64,000 nucleotides of DNA from Gulbenkiania mobilis (GTDB lineage: Bacteria > Pseudomonadota > Gammaproteobacteria > Burkholderiales > Chromobacteriaceae). The stretch spans positions 1-64,000 of the forward strand of contig SMDA01000007.1 in assembly GCA_004346645.1 (NCBI GenBank). The letters are read 5' to 3'. Shown in pieces: positions 58,559 to 64,000 of the stretch. The notes under the pieces were generated by a model. It was not told the DNA's origin. It searched no databases and was given only the letters and a program-made list of their open reading frames with translations. The first letter of the stretch is position 1; each line of letters starts with the position of its first letter. Made by a program: the position numbers and the translations under genes.

Positions 58559-59449
58559 TCATTTTCCCTTGGCCGGTGCTGCCGTCCCCTGAGGGTTGCG
58601 GAAGTACCGGAAGAACTCGTTGCTCGGCTCCAGCACCAGCACGTCACTCTTGGACTTGAACGACTCCTTGTAGGCATCCATGCTGCGCCAGAAGGCATAG
58701 AACTCGGGGTTCTTGCCATAGGCTGCGCCATAGATGGCGGCCGCCTGCGCGTCGCCCTCGCCCTTCATCTCCTGGGCCTTGCGATACGCCTCCGCGAGCA
58801 GCACGTCACGCTCCCGATCAGCCTCAGCCCGGATGCGTTCGGCCTCGGCAGCCCCCTCGCTGCGGAGCTGGTTGGCCACGGTGCGCCGCTCGGACTGCAT
58901 GCGGTCGTACACCGAGTCGCTGATTTTATCCGGAAAATCGACGCGCTTTAAGCGTACGTCCAGAATTTCCACCCCAATCTTGCGTGCGTCGGCATCCGCA
59001 CGACGACGGACCACCTCCATCACCTGGTCGCGCTGCCCTGCAATCACGTCGGTAACCGTCTTCTGGCCGAACTCTGCGCGTAGGCCATCATTGATGGTTT
59101 GGCGCAAGCGGGCCACGGCTGCAGTCTCGTTGCCACCCACGCTCTTATAGAACTGCTCGACATCCACCACGCGCCATTTCACGTAGCTGTCGACGAGCAC
59201 GTTCTTCTTCTCGCGGGTATTGAAAAGCTCGGGCGCCTCCGGGTCGATCGTCTGGATGCGCTTGTCGAAATAGCGCACGTTTTGCAGCAGCGGCACCTTG
59301 AACTGAATACCCGGCTCCTTGAGCACGCGCACCACCTCGCCGAACTGAAACACCAGCGCGTACTGGCGCTGGTCCACGGTAAAGAGCGACAGGCCGGCAA
59401 TCGCAATCGCAAGGCCAGCTGCCACAAGTACAGGAATGATTCGTTCCAT
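58559..59449 (-). CDS. hflC: FtsH protease modulator HflC
   Basis: Membrane-anchored SPFH/prohibitin protein, 296 aa. One N-terminal TM (about 5-24), then FTVDQRQYALVFQFGEVVR near 23-41 and the SPFH core; the coiled-coil region is rich in Glu/Ala/Arg (about 185-245). HflK and HflC form a large periplasmic cage around FtsH and modulate its proteolysis. Starts 3 bp after the hflK stop (TAA-GC-ATG). Confidence 0.95.
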   Translation of the reverse strand: MERIIPVLVAAGLAIAIAGLSLFTVDQRQYALVFQFGEVVRVLKEPGIQFKVPLLQNVRYFDKRIQTIDPEAPELFNTREKKNVLVDSYVKWRVVDVEQFYKSVGGNETAAVARLRQTINDGLRAEFGQKTVTDVIAGQRDQVMEVVRRRADADARKIGVEILDVRLKRVDFPDKISDSVYDRMQSERRTVANQLRSEGAAEAERIRAEADRERDVLLAEAYRKAQEMKGEGDAQAAAIYGAAYGKNPEFYAFWRSMDAYKESFKSKSDVLVLEPSNEFFRYFRNPQGTAAPAKGK

Positions 59450-59451
59450 GC

Positions 59452-60672
59452 TTAGCGCTCCCCACCGAAGAAATCACGTCCGCGGCTCGCGTCGCGCCCG
59501 TTTTTGGGTGCGGGCTGCCCCTGCGTCGGGGACGGTTGCTCGGGCCGCTGAGGGGCGGCCGCCTGGGGTGAGGGTTCAGTGCCGGTCACATGGTTAGCAC
59601 CCGGTGTAGCGGCCTGGATCAGCTTGTCCAGAGGCAGGTAGAGCAGGTTGTTTCCGGCCTTCTGGTCCACCACTACTTTGGTCGAATTGTTCAGAACCTG
59701 TTGCATCATGTCGTAGTAGAGACGGTCACGCATGACCTTGGGGGCCTTGTTGTATTCGGACAACACCTGGCTGAAACGTGCGGCATCGCCTTCGGCGCGC
59801 GATACCACCTGCTGGCGGTAGCCTTCGGCCTCGGCCACCAGCCGCGCTGCCAAGCCGCGGGCACGCGGCACCACTTCGTTGGCGTAGGCAACGCCTTCGT
59901 TACGCAGCTTGTCCTTGTCCTGCCCGGCCTTTACCGCATCGTCGAAGGCGGCCAGCACCTGCTCGGGCGGCTGCACGTTGTTGATGTTGACCTTGCTGAT
60001 GCGAATGCCGGCCCCGTAGCGGTCCAGGATGTTCTGGATCAGGCGGCGCGACTCGGCCGCCACCTGCGCACGGCCTTCGTTCAGCACGAAGTCAACGTTA
60101 TTCTTGCCCACCACCTCACGGATGGCGGTTTCGGCCGCCTGCTTGACGATGTCCTTGCCGTCCGCGTCGCTGACCGCATTCAGGAACAGGAAGGCTTTGG
60201 CGTCCTTGATGTCGTACTGGACCGAAAGCTGTACATCGATAATGTTCTGATCCTCGGTGAGCATCAGCGACTCTTCGGGCACGCGGTTCTTGGCTGCACT
60301 ACGGTAGCCGATCTCCACGCTACGGACTTCGGTCAGGTTAACGATCTCGACAGTTTCGAAGGGATAGGGCAGATGCCACTGCAGGCCGGCATCCGTCGTA
60401 TGGTTGAAGCTGCCCATGCGCAGGACGACGCCCTGTTCGCGCGCGTCCACTACATAGAGACCGCTGGCCAGCCACAGCGCCAGCAGCACCCCACCCACCA
60501 CACCAGCGCCTCCCCGGAACGCCGTGCCCGGTGAGGGCGGCGGCGTGCCGGGGCCTGCGCCCTTCGCACCCAGGAGACGTGCCACGCGGGCGTTCAGCCC
60601 GCGAAAAATTTCGTCTAGGTCCGGGGGCCCGTCATTCCCCCGGCGACCCCGGTTAGGATCATTCTGCGACAT
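59452..60672 (-). CDS. hflK: FtsH protease modulator HflK
   Basis: SPFH protein, 406 aa. N-terminal Gly/Asn/Asp-rich cytoplasmic segment with LDEIFRGLNARVARLLG near 19-35, one TM (about 54-73), then VDAREQGVVLRMGSF and the SPFH domain; the C-terminus is Pro/Gln-rich. Partner of HflC. Its start lies 14 bp inside the 3' end of hflX. Confidence 0.95.
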   Translation of the reverse strand: MSQNDPNRGRRGNDGPPDLDEIFRGLNARVARLLGAKGAGPGTPPPSPGTAFRGGAGVVGGVLLALWLASGLYVVDAREQGVVLRMGSFNHTTDAGLQWHLPYPFETVEIVNLTEVRSVEIGYRSAAKNRVPEESLMLTEDQNIIDVQLSVQYDIKDAKAFLFLNAVSDADGKDIVKQAAETAIREVVGKNNVDFVLNEGRAQVAAESRRLIQNILDRYGAGIRISKVNINNVQPPEQVLAAFDDAVKAGQDKDKLRNEGVAYANEVVPRARGLAARLVAEAEGYRQQVVSRAEGDAARFSQVLSEYNKAPKVMRDRLYYDMMQQVLNNSTKVVVDQKAGNNLLYLPLDKLIQAATPGANHVTGTEPSPQAAAPQRPEQPSPTQGQPAPKNGRDASRGRDFFGGER

Positions 60673-61789
60673 CTTGTTCTTTATCCGTTGTTGTGTTCTT
60701 CAGGTCCAGCACGCGTTCGGCAAGCGCTTCACGCAAGAGTTCCAGGCCCGCGCCGGTCAGTGCGGAAACCCGCACCGCCACCGCCCTGCCCTGCTGGTCC
60801 CGCTCGATGCTCGGCGGTAGTCCGCGCAGGTCGGTCTTGTTCCAGACCACCAGCTGAGGGATGCCTGCGGCATCGATTTCCTCGAGTACCTTATTCACTT
60901 CCTCGATCTGCCGGTCGCGCATGGGGTTGGCCGAATCGACCACATGCAGTAGCAGGTCTGCCTGGACCGTTTCCTCCAGCGTTGCGCGGAATGCGGCCAC
61001 CAGGCTGTGCGGCAGGTCGCGGATGAAGCCTACCGTATCCGATACCACTACCGATACCGACTCGTTCAGGAACAACCGGCGGCTGGTGGTGTCCAGCGTG
61101 GCGAACAACTGGTTAGCCGCGTAGGCCCCGGCCTTGGTCAGGCTGTTGAACAGTGTGGACTTCCCGGCGTTGGTATAGCCCACGATGGAGACCGACACCA
61201 GCCCTGCACGAGTGCGGCCACGGCGCTGCGTTGCCCGCTGGCGCTGCACCTGTGCCAGCCGCTCCTTGAGCATCTTGACGCGGTTGCCCAGCAGTCGGCG
61301 GTCGGTTTCCAGCTGCGTTTCCCCCGGGCCGCGCAGGCCGATACCACCCTTCTGACGCTCCAGGTGAGTCCATCCCCGAACCAGGCGCGTGGAGAGGTGT
61401 GACAGCTGGGCAAGCTCCACCTGCAGCTTGCCCTCATGGCTGCGCGCGCGTTGCGCGAAGATATCGAGAATGAGGCTGTTGCGATCGATCACCCGGCACT
61501 CCAGCAGGCGCTCGAGGTTGCGCTCCTGCGCCGGAGACAGGCTATGGTTGAAGATGACGACGTTGGCCGAAACAGCTCTGGCCGCAAGACCGATCTCCTC
61601 AGCCTTGCCTTTGCCGGCAAACAGCGCGGCATCCGGGCGCTGACGCTTGCCTTGGACCAGTCCGGCCACGTCGACCCCGGCGCCCTTCACCAGTTCGACG
61701 CATTCGTCGACGCTTTCCTGGTAATCGGGCTCGCCAAAATCCAGGCAGACCAGTATGGCACGGTCGCCAATATCGGGACGGTCAAACAC
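60659..61789 (-). CDS. hflX: Ribosome-associated GTPase HflX
   Basis: 376 aa. N-terminal HflX-specific domain (GTPase-binding loop with AGKGKAEEIGL near 57-67 and NHSLSPAQERNLE near 81-93), coiled region, then G1 GYTNAGKST near 205-213, G3 DTVGFI near 250-255 and G4 NKTD near 317-320. HflX splits stalled ribosomes after heat shock. Starts with GTG 61789; AAGGG lies upstream. Linked with hfq, hflK and hflC as in most proteobacteria. Confidence 0.95.
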   Translation of the reverse strand: MFDRPDIGDRAILVCLDFGEPDYQESVDECVELVKGAGVDVAGLVQGKRQRPDAALFAGKGKAEEIGLAARAVSANVVIFNHSLSPAQERNLERLLECRVIDRNSLILDIFAQRARSHEGKLQVELAQLSHLSTRLVRGWTHLERQKGGIGLRGPGETQLETDRRLLGNRVKMLKERLAQVQRQRATQRRGRTRAGLVSVSIVGYTNAGKSTLFNSLTKAGAYAANQLFATLDTTSRRLFLNESVSVVVSDTVGFIRDLPHSLVAAFRATLEETVQADLLLHVVDSANPMRDRQIEEVNKVLEEIDAAGIPQLVVWNKTDLRGLPPSIERDQQGRAVAVRVSALTGAGLELLREALAERVLDLKNTTTDKEQDVAE

Positions 61790-61810
61790 GTAAGTTTTTT
61801 ACCCTTTGAA

Positions 61811-61851
61811 AGAATAAAGGCCGACCCCGCCTAGTATTGCGGAGGTCGGCC
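61811..61851 (-). terminator. Attenuator-like terminator between hfq and hflX
   Basis: Outer stem GGCCGACC/GGTCGGCC and inner CCGC/GCGG around an 8-nt loop, followed on the minus strand by TTTATTCTTT. It would let hfq be made in excess of hflXKC. Confidence 0.75.
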
Positions 61852-61874
61852 GAAGGTGGCAGCTGGAAGCGCGA

Positions 61875-62135
61875 TCAGGCGTCCTGACCGTCCTGCTTGC
61901 CGTTGGCCGCATGCTCGTGCGGGATGTTGACCGGACGCGCCGGCACCACGGTGGAGATGGCGTGCTTGTAGACCATTTGCGTCACGGTATTCTTGAGAAG
62001 AACAACGTACTGGTCGAACGATTCGATCTGCCCCTGCAGCTTGATGCCGTTGACCAGATAAATCGATACCGGGACATGTTCCTTGCGCAGGGTATTCAGG
62101 AACGGGTCTTGTAACATTTGCCCTTTTGAGCTCAT
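61875..62135 (-). CDS. hfq: RNA chaperone Hfq
   Basis: 86 aa. Sm1 motif [19 protein letters not shown] near 23-41 and Sm2 [11 protein letters not shown] near 55-65, with the Gln8-like distal/proximal residues ([14 protein letters not shown]) intact. Hexameric matchmaker of small RNAs and mRNAs. The C-terminal tail is short (about 18 aa, His/Asp/Gln-rich). GGAGAAG lies upstream of the ATG. A weak promoter (CTGACA, 18 nt, TAATAC) may lie in the 88-bp gap after der. Confidence 0.97.
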   Translation of the reverse strand: MSSKGQMLQDPFLNTLRKEHVPVSIYLVNGIKLQGQIESFDQYVVLLKNTVTQMVYKHAISTVVPARPVNIPHEHAANGKQDGQDA

Positions 62136-62223
62136 TTGTTCTTCTCCGAGTCAATGATCGTTGTATTAAAAAGTCTGCAGCCCGCTTGTCAGCATTAGTT
62201 TTAGCAGAAAAATGCCGGCGATA

Positions 62224-63633
62224 CTATTTCTTGCTCTTGCCGTACCGGACAGGCTTTTCCCGACCCGGCAACTGCGTGCGCGGCATGGGTTTGGCCCGCG
62301 GCTTATCGGAGGCCTTGTCACTATCGAACGGATTGTCGCCCGACTTGTACTGTACGCGCAGTGGCGTCCCCTGCAATTTGAATACCTTACGGAAGGTATG
62401 TTCCAGATAACGGGTATAACTTTCGGAAATGCTGTCCAGCGCATTGCCGTGCACCACAATGATGGGAGGATTCATGCCGCCTTGGTGAGCATACCGCATC
62501 TTGGGCCGGACGAGTCCGACGCGCGGCGGAGCCTGCCGCTCTACCGCCACCTTGAGCACGCGCGTCAGCTTGGGCGTGGACAGCTTGCACATGGCGGCCT
62601 GATACGCTTCGTCGATGGAGCGGAACAGGTCGGCGATGCCGCGGCCTTCCAGCGCCGAGATGTAATGGAACTTGGCGAAATCGAGGAAGGCCAGTTTGCG
62701 TGCGATCTCGTGCTTTACCTCTTCCTTGCGCGCAGCATCCAGGTTGTCCCACTTGTTGACCGCCACGACCAGCGCGCGCCCCGCTTCGAGGGCGAAGCCG
62801 GCGATGGTGGCATCCTGTTCCGAGATGTCCAGTTGCGCGTCCAGCACCAGCACGGCAACGTTGGCATCCTCAATCGCCTTCATGGTCTTGATGACGGAAA
62901 ACTTCTCGATCGCCTCCGACACCTTGCCGCGACGGCGCACGCCGGCGGTATCGATGATGGTATAGGTCTGGTCACCGCGCTCGAAATCAATATAGATGCT
63001 GTCGCGCGTGGTGCCGGCCTGATCGAAGGCGATCACCCGCTCTTCGCCGAGGATGGCATTGACCAGGGTAGACTTGCCGACGTTGGGGCGCCCGATAACA
63101 GCAAACTTGGGGTGGTGGGCGCGCGACTCTTCCTCGGCTTCGGGGAAGGCTTCCAGCACCAGCTCCATCATTTCGCGCACGCCGTCGCCGTGCGCCGACG
63201 AAATGACCATCGGCTCCCCCAGGCCCAGTTCGTAGAACTCGGCGGCGGCCATGGAGTGTGCCAGCCCTTCGGCCTTGTTGACGGCCAGATAGACCGGCTG
63301 GCTGCACTGGCGCAGGCGATTGGCGATGATTTTGTCCTGTGGGGTCAGGCCGGTGCGGCCGTCCACAAGGAATACGACCGCATCGGCCTCGTCCACGGCC
63401 TGCAGCGTCTGCCGGGCCATTTCGAACAGGATGCCTTCGTCCACCACCGGCTCGAAGCCGCCGGTATCGACCACGAGGTAGGGCTTGCTGCCCACGCGAC
63501 CGTGCCCGTAGTGACGGTCGCGGGTCAGGCCCGGCTGGTCGGCCACGAGGGCATCCCGGCTGCGGGTCAGACGGTTGAAAAGGGTCGATTTGCCGACATT
63601 GGGCCGGCCGACGAGGGCTACAGTGGGTTTCAT
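62224..63633 (-). CDS. der: Ribosome-assembly GTPase Der (EngA)
   Basis: 469 aa with two tandem GTPase domains: G1 GRPNVGKST at about 9-17 and again near 182-190, G3 DTGGF near 57-61 and [10 protein letters not shown] near 229-238, G4 NKAE near 118-121 and NKWD near 295-298, then a KH-like C-terminal domain and a Lys-rich tail. Needed for 50S subunit maturation. ATG 63633 is used; a TTG at 63636 gives one more residue. Lies 10 bp after the bamB stop. Confidence 0.97.
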   Translation of the reverse strand: MKPTVALVGRPNVGKSTLFNRLTRSRDALVADQPGLTRDRHYGHGRVGSKPYLVVDTGGFEPVVDEGILFEMARQTLQAVDEADAVVFLVDGRTGLTPQDKIIANRLRQCSQPVYLAVNKAEGLAHSMAAAEFYELGLGEPMVISSAHGDGVREMMELVLEAFPEAEEESRAHHPKFAVIGRPNVGKSTLVNAILGEERVIAFDQAGTTRDSIYIDFERGDQTYTIIDTAGVRRRGKVSEAIEKFSVIKTMKAIEDANVAVLVLDAQLDISEQDATIAGFALEAGRALVVAVNKWDNLDAARKEEVKHEIARKLAFLDFAKFHYISALEGRGIADLFRSIDEAYQAAMCKLSTPKLTRVLKVAVERQAPPRVGLVRPKMRYAHQGGMNPPIIVVHGNALDSISESYTRYLEHTFRKVFKLQGTPLRVQYKSGDNPFDSDKASDKPRAKPMPRTQLPGREKPVRYGKSKK

Positions 63634-63643
63634 CAAATACTGC

Positions 63644-64000
63644 TTATTTCAGGGTGAGCATCGCCAAGCGCCCGTTGCGGCCTTGCAGCAGCACGTTCTC
63701 GCCCAGCGACTGGGGTTGGGTAGCAAGAAGGTCGGCCTCGATGCGGGTTCGGCCAACGATGGCGCCGGTCTCATTGGATAGCAGGTGGGCATAGCCTTCC
63801 TGGTCGGTCACCAGCACGAAGCGGCCCAGCATCGCGGGGCCAGACACGGACCGGTAACGCAATGCGTCCAGCTTCCAGAGGTTGCGCCCGGTGCTGCGGT
63901 CGAAAGCCTGCACGCTGCCGTCGTCCGCAGTCACGTAGACATTGCGCTCGTCCAGCGTCAGGCCCTGGCTGGAAGAAATATCGCGCGCCCACTGCAGGGT
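63644..64000 (-). CDS. bamB: Outer-membrane assembly protein BamB (3' part)
   Basis: Only the last 118 codons are in the window; the frame is open at the right edge. Two beta-propeller blades with the PQQ-like repeat are visible: [24 protein letters not shown]-type and [25 protein letters not shown] (each written partly). BamB is a lipoprotein scaffold of the Bam complex; the signal peptide lies outside the window. The bamB-der neighbourhood is conserved in beta- and gammaproteobacteria. Confidence 0.92.
   Translation of the reverse strand, partial: TLQWARDISSSQGLTLDERNVYVTADDGSVQAFDRSTGRNLWKLDALRYRSVSGPAMLGRFVLVTDQEGYAHLLSNETGAIVGRTRIEADLLATQPQSLGENVLLQGRNGRLAMLTLK

Overview
This 64 kb window is GC-rich, densely packed chromosomal DNA from a betaproteobacterium, most likely in the order Neisseriales (Chromobacteriaceae/Aquaspirillaceae type). 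Support comes from the hfq-hflX-hflK-hflC-hisZ-purA block, a beta-proteobacterial proteasome homologue (BPH), a PhaM-like protein, and a MetN ATPase without the C-terminal methionine-sensing domain, as in Neisseria. I see no IS element, prophage, CRISPR array or tRNA. The left edge carries what looks like an rRNA-operon promoter and leader (boxA-like) reading out of the window.

Layout. 0.4-10.3 kb: nadB, then a C4-dicarboxylate block (sensor kinase dctB-like, TRAP transporter dctPQM, malic enzyme maeB) and a small PhaM-like gene. 10.3-17.9 kb: flavin reductase, dnaE, LysE exporter, pseudouridine catabolism (psuK with a fused DNA-binding domain, psuG), HD hydrolase. 18-22 kb: a periplasmic binding protein, metNIQ, ribA. 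22-27 kb: GAF protein, patatin-like protein, putrescine-type binding protein, hslO and BPH. 27-36.5 kb: class II amidotransferase, class III aminotransferase, cNMP/CBS/DUF294 protein plus DnaQ-like exonuclease, DinB-like protein, small Rossmann protein, ribokinase, radC, coaBC, then dut. 37-41.6 kb: a complete polyamine-type ABC transporter. 42-53.5 kb: the 180-kDa NAD-glutamate dehydrogenase divergent from an arginine-uptake operon that matches Pseudomonas aotJQMOP-argR but has a duplicated aotJ. 53.7-64 kb: a second sensor kinase, purA, hisZ, hflC, hflK, hflX, hfq, der and the 3' end of bamB, all on the minus strand.

Most striking observations: (1) the 9-mer TTGGCCGAA occurs 37 times on both strands by my count, about 75 times more than expected, usually as GTTGGCCGAA, and three inverted pairs form intergenic hairpins. 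This is how DNA uptake sequences of Neisseriaceae behave, but the sequence differs from the Neisseria one. (2) The proteasome homologue BPH overlaps the redox chaperone Hsp33 gene by 4 bp, and the pair lies behind a near-consensus heat-shock sigma-32 promoter. (3) The gdhB/aot divergent control region contains 21-bp-period direct repeats resembling ArgR sites and a perfect IHF consensus. (4) The metNIQ promoter is bracketed by a perfect 12-bp inverted repeat whose arms are 52 bp apart. (5) psuK, which carries its own helix-turn-helix, has two perfect 12-bp palindromes in and just after its promoter.

All coordinates were read by eye from the sequence; homology statements are from family knowledge, not from searches.
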